Shown here in pieces: positions 34,450 to 43,470 of a stretch of 64,000 nt of DNA. Location: the NCBI GenBank assembly GCA_036744005.1, contig DAINOJ010000008.1, positions 38,246-102,245 on the forward strand, read 5' to 3'. The DNA comes from CALCNS01 sp937897315. GTDB taxonomy: Bacteria; Bacillota; JAAYKD01. The translations under genes and the position numbers were made by a program. The notes beneath the pieces were generated by a model, which was given only the letters and a program-made list of their open reading frames with translations, ran no database searches and was not told the DNA's origin. The number at the start of each line of letters is the position of its first letter. The first letter of the stretch is position 1.

Positions 34450-34938
34450 ATGATCTACGAATCGAAACTTTTAACACCGATTGGTGAATTATTACTGCAA
34501 AGCGACGAAGAGGCCCTCATCGGTGTTTATTTCCCCGGCGAAACCTCTACCACTCCTTTTTTACCTGCTAAGTTACTCCCCGATTTGCAACTTCCTCCAG
34601 TTTTGCAACAAACCAAGCGAGAGTTACAGGGATACTTTGCGGGGACAATCAAAGAATTTTCGGTACCCCTCACCTACCATGGCACGGAGTTTCAAATGCA
34701 GGCATGGGAAGCGCTGCGAAAGATTCCCTTTGGAGAGGTGCGAACCTACCAGCAGCAAGCGACCTTAATTGGAAATCCTAAAGCCTTACGAGCGGTGGGA
34801 GGAGCGAACCACGCAAACCGGATCAGCATCATTATCCCCTGCCACCGGGTGATTGGTAAAAATGGCAAACTGGTGGGTTTTGGCGGTGGACTCTGGCGCA
34901 AAGAATGGCTTTTGCAGCATGAAATGAAGTATAGGTAA
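34450..34938 (+). CDS. ogt: Methylated-DNA-protein-cysteine methyltransferase
   Basis: The 162-residue protein repairs O6-alkylguanine by moving the alkyl group onto its own cysteine. It carries PCHRVIG with the acceptor cysteine near residue 137, the helix-turn-helix segment RTYQQQATLIGNPKALRAVGGANHAN, and the usual short N-terminal domain. GAGGTGG lies before the ATG. It is transcribed divergently from the gamma-glutamyltransferase gene and ends 10 bp before the left end of the first IS element. Confidence 0.95.
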   Translation: MIYESKLLTPIGELLLQSDEEALIGVYFPGETSTTPFLPAKLLPDLQLPPVLQQTKRELQGYFAGTIKEFSVPLTYHGTEFQMQAWEALRKIPFGEVRTYQQQATLIGNPKALRAVGGANHANRISIIIPCHRVIGKNGKLVGFGGGLWRKEWLLQHEMKYR

Positions 34939-34948
34939 AATAAATAGA

Positions 34949-36801
34949 GGGGCTGTAGCACAACGAAAAAGTGCATCAATTCCAAAAGGCACCCAGATAA
35001 AAAAGTCTGGATGCCTTTTTCATGCACAAAGAGAAAAAAAGCTAGTAAAATATTCAGTTCTACTGACAAAATGAGAAACTAATAGAGAGGCAAGCCCAGA
35101 GGATCGCCATTTCATGATTTAGATTCAATTGCTGGCCGAGTTAAGCAGAGGTTTTTTCGAACAACTGCGTTCTCAGCCGGTTTTGCTTATTCTTGTTGTG
35201 TAATTTGTTAAGATTATAGCCCATCGCTACCAGAAGCATCTCAATGTAAACCTTTTCTTTACCTCGTGTCAGGAATTGACGAAAGCCGTAATTATGCTTA
35301 ATGACACCGAAAGCTCCTTCAACTTGGATGGAGCGATTGATCCGTAAATTACTCCCCATCTTGCTCGTAATCTTCCGTAAAGATTGATCTCGCTGTAAGA
35401 CGAATTTTTTTGAAACTTGTAGGGTGCGATTTTTCTTGGATCGGGTACACTTCTTTTTGTGGGGGCATCCCTCGCAGGATTCGCACTCATAGTAGGTGAC
35501 TTCGCTCTCGAACCCGGATTTACTCTTTCGCGCCCCCTCGTAGACTTTTCGCAATTTCTTGCCAGCTTGGCAAGTGTATTCATCCAATTCAACATTGTAA
35601 GCCATATTTTCTCTTAACGCCATGTTGCTCTTGTATTTCTTGGTCTTGGACCGTTCGTAATTCTGTGGCTTAATATAACACTCGGTGGTCTTATTTTCAA
35701 AATAGCTATAGTTCTCTTCGCTTTCATACCCCGCATCTGCTGTTACATCTGAATAAGCCTGCCCAAGGTTGGATTCCATTTTGTCTAAAAGAGGTATGAG
35801 GGTTAGTTGGTCACTTCGTTCACTCGATACATGGACTCCTGTGATATATTCTCCTTCTACACCCAGTTGGATGTTATAACCCGGCTTCAATTGCGAATTT
35901 TGCATATGATCCTCTTTCATACGCATAAAGGTAGAGTCCGGATCTGTTTTGGAGAAACTGTTTCGTCCATTGAAGGTAGCTTGATACTCGGCATATTTTA
36001 CTTTGCGATTCAAAAGATGGCGTAGCAGCTCAACATCCTTCTGTAACTCGCTCTTACGTTTCCCTTTGCCATGCACAAATGGCGTTTTGACTTGACTTTC
36101 CAGCACTTCTAGCAGTTCTTCTGCAGTCTCGACTAGAAGTCCATATTTTTCAAGCATTCCCTCTAACACTTGTTCTAACTTTCCTAACAACCGAACTTCG
36201 TGTTTTTGCACGCTCTTTTTCCAAACAAAGGTATATTTATTTGCGTTGGCTTCAATCTTGGTTCCATCTACAAAGAGATGCTCATACTTGATCTCTTCCA
36301 TGAACCTCAACTTTTTCACTATTTCGTAAAAGAGGGTTTCCCCGCATTCCGATAATCTTAAGCGAATGAACCGATTGACATCACTGGCGCTGGGGGCCTT
36401 GCTCCCGTTGAGTAACCAGATGTAGTTGATATCCCGCTCACATTGGGTGGCAATTTCTCTGGTTGTGTAATATCCTTCCATTGCTGCATAGATCATAATC
36501 TTCAGCATGGTTTTCGGAGGTCTTGCAGGGGGCCGACCGGTGCGTTTGTATGCTCTCATTAATGAACTACAATCCAACTCCTCTATTATTTGGTCTAAGA
36601 GCCGCACACTGTCATCCCGAGGTATTTGTTTCTCTGCAAAAAACTCGTCGAATTTTAGTTGCACATTTCGTGTGTTTGTGCCATAATTAATGATGGTAAT
36701 TTGTTTTTTCATCACTAACATTATACCAAAAAACAGAGCCTTTGGGTACTACTTTCGTAGCCCTTGGCTCTGTTTTTTTGGGTTTGTTTTGCTACAGCCC
36801 C
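34949..36801 (-). mobile_element. IS1182-like insertion sequence, copy 1
   Basis: The 1853-bp element is bounded by inverted repeats starting GGGGCTGTAGCACAAC on the left and GGGGCTGTAGCAAAAC on the right (15 of 16 match). It encodes one transposase on the minus strand. Both ends carry a hairpin just inside: 34984-35019 (AAAAGGCA/TGCCTTTT plus CCAGA/TCTGG, enclosed by GTGCAT/ATGCAC) and 36728-36778 (AAAAAACAGAGCC with its complement). These would stop outside transcription from entering the element. I see no clear target duplication. It lies between ogt and the 3' end of the first giant gene. Confidence 0.93.
35141..36721 (-). CDS. Transposase of the IS1182 family (DDE type), copy 1
   Basis: The 526-residue protein starts with a DUF772-type DNA-binding domain (RPPARPPKTMLKIMIYAAMEGYYTTREIATQC), continues with LFVDGTKIEANANKYTFVWK, where the first DDE aspartate lies, and ADAGYESEENYSYF with the second; the third acidic residue is in QVEGAFGVIKHNYGFRQFL. 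The CESCEGCPHKKKC cysteine cluster is also typical of the family. The reading frame is intact. It appears identical to the copy at 43663-45243. Confidence 0.95.
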   Translation of the reverse strand: MLVMKKQITIINYGTNTRNVQLKFDEFFAEKQIPRDDSVRLLDQIIEELDCSSLMRAYKRTGRPPARPPKTMLKIMIYAAMEGYYTTREIATQCERDINYIWLLNGSKAPSASDVNRFIRLRLSECGETLFYEIVKKLRFMEEIKYEHLFVDGTKIEANANKYTFVWKKSVQKHEVRLLGKLEQVLEGMLEKYGLLVETAEELLEVLESQVKTPFVHGKGKRKSELQKDVELLRHLLNRKVKYAEYQATFNGRNSFSKTDPDSTFMRMKEDHMQNSQLKPGYNIQLGVEGEYITGVHVSSERSDQLTLIPLLDKMESNLGQAYSDVTADAGYESEENYSYFENKTTECYIKPQNYERSKTKKYKSNMALRENMAYNVELDEYTCQAGKKLRKVYEGARKSKSGFESEVTYYECESCEGCPHKKKCTRSKKNRTLQVSKKFVLQRDQSLRKITSKMGSNLRINRSIQVEGAFGVIKHNYGFRQFLTRGKEKVYIEMLLVAMGYNLNKLHNKNKQNRLRTQLFEKTSA

Positions 36802-36819
36802 TTCTTGGAATTTACCTTC

Positions 36820-39800
36820 TTAATTAGGTATGATTTGAATTAACCGAGATAAAATTTCCGCAACCTCTGCCCGAAGCAAATCATCTTGAGGAGCGATTTG
36901 AGAAATGGATTTACCTTGAATGACTTGGTAATCTAAACAGGCAATAACACTTTGTTTCGCCCAAGGAGAGATTGTATCCCAATCACTATACTCTTGCCCT
37001 TTGCTACCTTCATTGAGTTGATCTATTTGGATTTCCGAGCTCCCGTATTTTGTTAAAACCCTAGCAATTATTACCATTGCCTCCTCCCGTGTTATCTGAT
37101 GATTCGGGCGGAATTGAAAGTTACCATCTCCTTCAATAATTCGAGCTGTACTAGCTAGTTTCACCTCTTCGTAATACCAGTTTCCGGGTAAAACATCAAT
37201 ATATTCCACTCCAAAGGTTTCCGTCAACTTCAAAATCCTTACTAAAGTGGATACAAATTCTGCTCTAGTTATGCTGTCTTGTGGTTTAAAGACCCCTTGT
37301 TCATAACCTTGAAGGATCCCTTTATAATTCAGATATGTAATCTTTCTCTCGGCCCAATGCCCCATTACATCACTAAAGGGGGTCTCGACTGTAGCAAACA
37401 CGACTTGACTAGTTTGAGAAACATTGATCTCATAAATATCGTCCACCGGTTTCAAATCTAAGATTTGCCAAGGACTTTGTGAAAGGAAAAGATATACTTG
37501 CTTGGATTGAAGGGTCTGCATGGCTTTGAGACTCAACGTCCAATCTCCAGACCAAGTATGGTTGGAACCAATCGTATAGACCGACCCGAGAACTTCGGCA
37601 TTCATCGGTAACTCAGGTAATTCGGTTGAAGGGCCAAAGAAAAGCGTAACATCTTCTCCTTCCGGTAGTTTCGTGGTATCAATGAGAACCTCTGCACCGG
37701 TTAGCTTCCAGAGAATATGCGTGTAAGCACGTTTAAGAGCTACTAATGCTTCTTGTTTTAGTTGCATTTTTTGTATAATATCAAGATCCTGTAGTTCAAT
37801 CACTAGAGTGTCCATGGCCGTTGTTTTTTTAGCATTGATTAAGGTTGCGGTTAAGTCAAAAACAATTTCAGACTCGTTTTCTATCCTGATGTTTAAGTCC
37901 GCCGAATTGATTCTATCATTTGCCAAAATCGCAGTGGCGTTTTCAACCGGTTCCTCAACAATAACGGCTAAAGGCGGAGTCTTAACTTCTACAGTGTTAC
38001 TATAAAGCGAGAGATTCCCCGCCAGATCCGTTGCTTGAACGTAATATTGATAATCAGTGTTTGCTAACACAGAGGTATCTTGAACGGTAGCTTCTGTAAC
38101 TGTATAAACCCTCTCAAAAGAACCCGTTAGAGTCCGTCGGTAAACAAAATATTCTTTCACCCCGACTGAATCTACTGATCCTGTCCATGTGAGTCTTACA
38201 CGCGAGGAATCCATCACATCTGCCACTAAATCTTTGGGTGGCGTTGGGTTTTCTGTATCTGTTACCGAACCCCCTGTCACCCTAATGCTCCCCTGTTTCA
38301 CAATATTACCATCCAAATACGTATATGTGAACAAACCTGCCGTGTCAAATTGACGACTATAGGACATGGATGGATCAAGAAGACCCGAATCAAAACCACT
38401 ACTGTCGTTCTCCGGATCAATCGTACTCTGAACTCGTACGATTGGATGCAAATAATGCTCTTGTAGCATAGATTCTGACAAGTTCGCATCAACCGCCTGA
38501 TACCAACGAACCACATCTCCAGCATTGACATCCACTAGGGTTGCATCTGCTCCTTCATCATCAATCAATCCCAAAGTAGTCACTCCAATATTCACAACCG
38601 GGATTGCTTCAGGTAAGAGAGTATAAGGAACATTGACATGTACGATTTCACTAACAACTATAATATCGGAGCTGATCCATTTTTGGTAGGGGTTGGGTTG
38701 CTCTACAACTAAGCGATAGGTTCCCGGGGGAGTAAAGAAAGCAAAATACCCATCCGCACCAACCGTTTGGGGATTGACTTGACGGTCATAGGCAATCGCT
38801 GGCCACTCGAACCAATTTTTATTGATCGAATCGTAAACCATACATGTAACAGTGGCTCCCGGAACAACATGTCCCCAACCCAGCCCTGAATTATAAACAA
38901 ACCCATCGGGATCGATTAGAACGGCACCGGTTGAGTCAAATGGTTTATTGTTAATATCTCCTAAACCATCATTATTGGTGTCATCCTCACATTTGACATG
39001 AACAGTGACGTTGTGTGCACCATTGATGTGGAAATATTGATAATGACCCGATACTTCGTAAGGTAGATATTTTACGTTATCTGCAATGACCCAGACCTCA
39101 TCGGGATCATCACAACAAACATAAAGCGTCAATATACTATCCCAGAAACCATAAACACCATCGATTTGCCAGTTCGATGTCGATAGATTCCCTGTATTCG
39201 AATCTTTAAAACGGAAACGGTACTCTTTCGTATTCACGGTTCCGGTCCAAAACGTCCTTTGGGGGCACCATGAATGATCCGTTGGAGTTAATTGAACTAG
39301 TACTGAATCCGGACTCGTTTCCAGGCCTAATACCGCTCTGGCATAAAAACTGGTATTGACGGGGTCTATATTGGCCTCAAAATACCCCTCCCCGTCCGCT
39401 TTTACCGTAGTAATCAATAACTTTTGAGCATCGCGAATTTCGACGTCAACCAAAGGCATCGCAAACCCTTGGACTCCAATCAGTTCTCCACCGGCTCCAA
39501 TATGACACATCTGCCCAGTTTGAGGAGAATAAATGATGGGGGCGTCCAGCTTTAAACTGAAACTCTTATTCACAATTTTTACGCACTCTGTTTCGAAACC
39601 CTGGAGTTTAAAAGTCAAAGTCGTTTGGATCGGATAAACATTATCTTGATTTGCTTGTTCCAAGAATACCGATCCCAAACTCTTCAAGTCCAAACTATTG
39701 TTCACAGAGCTACCCACAGGAATGGGCTGAGTGTTAAGAAGTGTTAACATCCGACCTGCAATATTCTGGTTGAACCCCACTGTATGGCTAGCTCCAACTC

Positions 39801-42800
39801 TATAATCAAGGATTCCTTGATCGACCTGATAATAGCCAAAGTGCTCATCCACTTTTAGATAGCTGAGAGGCAGTGATTGTGGAGCAGTCGAAACAAAAGT
39901 TGCCTTCATAGTATAGTTTTGTGCGATTTTACCATCTTTAGGATTCAAGAACCCATTGGAAAATTGAGTAACTTTAAGATCGATAAAATCGATTGGTTGA
40001 ACCGCGCTATTATTGGTTTTGTCAATCTCGATTTGGTTGAACGCTTCTGCAGAATTTTCATAGTATCCATAGAAAATGGGCTCGCAACGTATTTCGAAAT
40101 GTCCATATTCATACCCACCATCTTGAGTGGTCAAATCCATGTAAAAATAGGCAGTCGAATTGGTTGCGTTCTGATGAGTACTACTCGTCCCCCGTAAAGC
40201 AGCAAAACCGGAGGAACTAAAATCGGTTAGAAAATAGGGCTCGGTTTCATCGGTTCCCATGAGAAGAAGAGAATTCAAATTATCCGATTTCTGTTGTAAA
40301 CCCATTCCCGTTATTGAAGGTTTGATTTGCTGCATACTCTCGTTTGGATCAACAAAAGTTACTTTTAATCCAAAATTTGTCATATCTCCCCGCCCAAGGT
40401 TCGTAATCTCAAATTTCACCTGTTGGGTCAGAGGCCCTTCGCCTTCCGGTAGGTAAAGATACGGGGCAGTGGGATTCAAGACAGGAGATACTTTGATTTG
40501 AATATTGGGTTGTAAAATGATCAAATCTTCCGTGTCGATAGCTTGCATATCTTTATTCTGCAATTCACGGAAACTCTTTCCTTCAACCGTTGCAACAATG
40601 CTGTCTTTGCACGCCTGATCCGTCAACCAACTTTTCAATTTGCCTTGGATATGAACGAAAACCGTGTCGTTTTTCTCGAACTCATCTTTAACCCAAATCA
40701 CTTGGGTTTGGTCTTGTGAGAAGGAAATACCTGCTACTCCATTGCCATTCAAGTCTTTTGCTATGGCAAATACATCTGTCATTCCCTTGGGAATCTTTAT
40801 GGATGCTGCAACATCAAAGGCACTTTCGTCCCCTTCGTTCTTTAAAGTGACCACTAGATCATAGTCTTCATCCGTGTAGATATGCGTCTCATTTTTATCG
40901 GTTTCGTCGCCAATTTCGATCGTCAACCCTGGAAGCATACCATACCAAGTATCCTTTTTGTTCTGCGATCCTGCAAGAGTTTCCTCGGGATCCGTGGATG
41001 TGCTCTCAATGGATAACTTATCTAATAGCAACGTGCCTCTTGGTATATTATCTAAAAGCTGTGTGGTTACAGAATAATAGGAAGAGATATCTCCTTGTAT
41101 ATAATTCGTTTCCCCGTTTGCTAGATCATTTAAGTTCCAAACAACATGTAAAAACCCTTCTTCATCGACTGTTGTTGTATAACCTTCCGGGAGCGCCGAT
41201 ACCAACTGTACTTGCTTATTTAGGCGATTATCCAATTTTGCTTCTTTGGCAAGCTCAGGACCTTTATTTTCATAAGTGATGTAGCTTGTGTATTCCCCTA
41301 ATTTGACGGGGTTTTCTTTTATAAAATTAGTGACAAACAAGTCTGCAACGTAGGTTTTTTCTAAAATATTAATATTGGTTGTTGCTGTATTATTCGCTGT
41401 TTGTAAATCTGGATTTCCAAGGGGTTGACAAACCGAGGTCAAAGTTAGGGTCCCCTTAAACGTATCTTTCGTGGTCACTTCAATATTGTTTTGCCTAGGT
41501 TGGCTTTTAGAAATACTGGAAAGATTAAAAGTTAAAACATTCCCATTGCTTGTTGAAGAATCAACTCCTGTGTAACTACCCACGATTGATGCTACTGCGT
41601 CCGCCGGTGTAACAGTTACCGTCACGGTCGCTCCGGCCAAATCATCAGGGCCGAGATTTTGAACGTTCTGTAGGAGTGTTATTTTCTGTCCTCCTTGAGG
41701 TGACACGGGGGAGGGCTGACCCAACTCGACACTCAAATCGTGATTTTTTGAGGTTTGTATCTTGGCTACCCAGGGTTTGTAATAGTAGTAGAAGCCAACC
41801 AAATAAAACTTAGCTCCGGAGACTAAATAGGAGTCGTCAGATGTTGGAATAAAATCCCAATATTCTTTCCCATTTTGAGTCAAATAGGCCTCTACTCCCC
41901 TATAACCAAAGACTCTCGAAGAAAGAACCTCCGGTGCGATATCTCCTTTAGGCTCTGCTAGTGTAATAATCCAGAGATTTTGCTCACTATAGGAACTTTG
42001 CACGTCCCCTTCATTCCCACCCGTTCTACATAACAACTGCACTGTACCGTCGTTATTTTGTATTAATGCGGCTAAATGATCGTGACCTTCACTTCCGTAA
42101 GACTCCAACCATTGTTTGGTTCCATCCGCACCAATTTTTAGAAGAACGATTTCCGCGTAGTTTTCATTGTAAGTTGAATACTTCTCGCCATTCACCTCAT
42201 AGGAACTACCCCCATTATTCTCCTCAAAATTACCATAAAGAAGATAGCCACCATCACTAATCTGTACCACTTGTGTGAAACGATCATTGTAAATCGTTCC
42301 ATAGCAAAGATGCCACGCCAAATTGACTTGATCTACAGCCGGTGCATCGAATTTAGCGATATAGGCATCGGTATATTGATCTTCATCCCCGGAAGGATCC
42401 CAATTGTCTGATCGATAGGTTGGAACGCCTCCATTTTTATCCATCCAACCAATAGCAAGAAACCCTCCATCGGCGGTTGCGACAATTGATTCAAATCCTA
42501 AATTATAACCAATTACTTTATCCTCCGTGTTCGAAAATAGTATAATGCCGTCTGATTTATTCACACCCACGATTGACGCATAACTAGGGCTATAGTCTTG
42601 ATTTAGCATAAATCGTCCAACGGCTACATAGGCATTTGGGGTTTCAATAACGTCATATAAGTGATTGACCTCGTAACCCGAACCTTTGTATTGTTGTTTC
42701 CACAAAACCTCTTGGGTTTCAGGATTAATCTTCAACAAGAATCCATAGCTCCCAGAATAATATCCACCAATGGACCTTTTGACATAACCTGTTAGTAGTA

Positions 42801-43203
42801 TATTACCATCATTTGTTGTTAGCATTTCTCGAACAATATTTCTCTCGCCAACTTCATAGGCGTGATCGATGTTCAAGGAATACTTATTTTCCCATAAAGT
42901 TGAACCACTCGCCGTTTTGCGAACAAGCTTGATTTGACTACCATAGTAATCCTGGCCTGACATTGCAAAGACATAACTCCCATCGGCTAACTCGCACGCC
43001 TTCACCGCTGCAGTTTCTCTTTGCGTGTTATCCGCTTCTCCATAATTCTCGTCTTCCCATAAGACCGATGACGCGGGAATTATGGAAGGCGAAGTCTCTG
43101 CTGCCAGTGCCTGGAAACATGGAATCATCAGAGCCAAAACCAATAAGCTCACAATGAATATGCTCTTCTTAGATCTAGCAAAAAAACGTTTTTCTATTTT
43201 CAC
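36820..43203 (-). CDS. Giant secreted SLH-anchored surface protein (2127 residues)
   Basis: The start is a GTG at 43201-43203, seven bases after AAAGGAG, giving a basic N terminus, a hydrophobic segment and an LAAETS cleavage region, that is, a signal peptide. Residues about 50-500 contain propeller-like repeats (TNDGNILLTG, TADGGFLAIGW, ISDGGYLLYGN). Several CARDB/DUF11-like beta domains follow (DLSVELGQPSPVSPQGGQ, ADLFVTNFIKENPVKLGEY), then a carboxypeptidase-regulatory-like region, a fibronectin III domain (PTPPKDLVADVMDSS), and three C-terminal SLH domains starting FSDVMGHWAERK. The SLH domains would attach it to the pyruvylated cell-wall polymer. No enzyme motif was seen. The upstream 267 bp to the next IS is AT-rich and probably holds its promoter. 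Confidence 0.85.
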   Translation of the reverse strand: MKIEKRFFARSKKSIFIVSLLVLALMIPCFQALAAETSPSIIPASSVLWEDENYGEADNTQRETAAVKACELADGSYVFAMSGQDYYGSQIKLVRKTASGSTLWENKYSLNIDHAYEVGERNIVREMLTTNDGNILLTGYVKRSIGGYYSGSYGFLLKINPETQEVLWKQQYKGSGYEVNHLYDVIETPNAYVAVGRFMLNQDYSPSYASIVGVNKSDGIILFSNTEDKVIGYNLGFESIVATADGGFLAIGWMDKNGGVPTYRSDNWDPSGDEDQYTDAYIAKFDAPAVDQVNLAWHLCYGTIYNDRFTQVVQISDGGYLLYGNFEENNGGSSYEVNGEKYSTYNENYAEIVLLKIGADGTKQWLESYGSEGHDHLAALIQNNDGTVQLLCRTGGNEGDVQSSYSEQNLWIITLAEPKGDIAPEVLSSRVFGYRGVEAYLTQNGKEYWDFIPTSDDSYLVSGAKFYLVGFYYYYKPWVAKIQTSKNHDLSVELGQPSPVSPQGGQKITLLQNVQNLGPDDLAGATVTVTVTPADAVASIVGSYTGVDSSTSNGNVLTFNLSSISKSQPRQNNIEVTTKDTFKGTLTLTSVCQPLGNPDLQTANNTATTNINILEKTYVADLFVTNFIKENPVKLGEYTSYITYENKGPELAKEAKLDNRLNKQVQLVSALPEGYTTTVDEEGFLHVVWNLNDLANGETNYIQGDISSYYSVTTQLLDNIPRGTLLLDKLSIESTSTDPEETLAGSQNKKDTWYGMLPGLTIEIGDETDKNETHIYTDEDYDLVVTLKNEGDESAFDVAASIKIPKGMTDVFAIAKDLNGNGVAGISFSQDQTQVIWVKDEFEKNDTVFVHIQGKLKSWLTDQACKDSIVATVEGKSFRELQNKDMQAIDTEDLIILQPNIQIKVSPVLNPTAPYLYLPEGEGPLTQQVKFEITNLGRGDMTNFGLKVTFVDPNESMQQIKPSITGMGLQQKSDNLNSLLLMGTDETEPYFLTDFSSSGFAALRGTSSTHQNATNSTAYFYMDLTTQDGGYEYGHFEIRCEPIFYGYYENSAEAFNQIEIDKTNNSAVQPIDFIDLKVTQFSNGFLNPKDGKIAQNYTMKATFVSTAPQSLPLSYLKVDEHFGYYQVDQGILDYRVGASHTVGFNQNIAGRMLTLLNTQPIPVGSSVNNSLDLKSLGSVFLEQANQDNVYPIQTTLTFKLQGFETECVKIVNKSFSLKLDAPIIYSPQTGQMCHIGAGGELIGVQGFAMPLVDVEIRDAQKLLITTVKADGEGYFEANIDPVNTSFYARAVLGLETSPDSVLVQLTPTDHSWCPQRTFWTGTVNTKEYRFRFKDSNTGNLSTSNWQIDGVYGFWDSILTLYVCCDDPDEVWVIADNVKYLPYEVSGHYQYFHINGAHNVTVHVKCEDDTNNDGLGDINNKPFDSTGAVLIDPDGFVYNSGLGWGHVVPGATVTCMVYDSINKNWFEWPAIAYDRQVNPQTVGADGYFAFFTPPGTYRLVVEQPNPYQKWISSDIIVVSEIVHVNVPYTLLPEAIPVVNIGVTTLGLIDDEGADATLVDVNAGDVVRWYQAVDANLSESMLQEHYLHPIVRVQSTIDPENDSSGFDSGLLDPSMSYSRQFDTAGLFTYTYLDGNIVKQGSIRVTGGSVTDTENPTPPKDLVADVMDSSRVRLTWTGSVDSVGVKEYFVYRRTLTGSFERVYTVTEATVQDTSVLANTDYQYYVQATDLAGNLSLYSNTVEVKTPPLAVIVEEPVENATAILANDRINSADLNIRIENESEIVFDLTATLINAKKTTAMDTLVIELQDLDIIQKMQLKQEALVALKRAYTHILWKLTGAEVLIDTTKLPEGEDVTLFFGPSTELPELPMNAEVLGSVYTIGSNHTWSGDWTLSLKAMQTLQSKQVYLFLSQSPWQILDLKPVDDIYEINVSQTSQVVFATVETPFSDVMGHWAERKITYLNYKGILQGYEQGVFKPQDSITRAEFVSTLVRILKLTETFGVEYIDVLPGNWYYEEVKLASTARIIEGDGNFQFRPNHQITREEAMVIIARVLTKYGSSEIQIDQLNEGSKGQEYSDWDTISPWAKQSVIACLDYQVIQGKSISQIAPQDDLLRAEVAEILSRLIQIIPN

Positions 43204-43470
43204 AACTATTCTCCTTTCAATCAATAAACCCACTGAAAAGCCAATGACATATCGTGAATCTTATTAAATGATTGTTCAAATAGCACCTTCTTTCAAGATT
43301 GGAAACTTTCTACTATTTTTTGTAACAAATATTAGTGTTTAAAAATGGGTAAATTTTTACAAAACATTACTTTGTTGTATATTTCTTCTTGCTAATGTAT
43401 ATCTCCTGCTAAAATATGTGATTTCTGTTAATATTATTTTCTCGGCTACATTATGGCGGTTAAACAAAAA

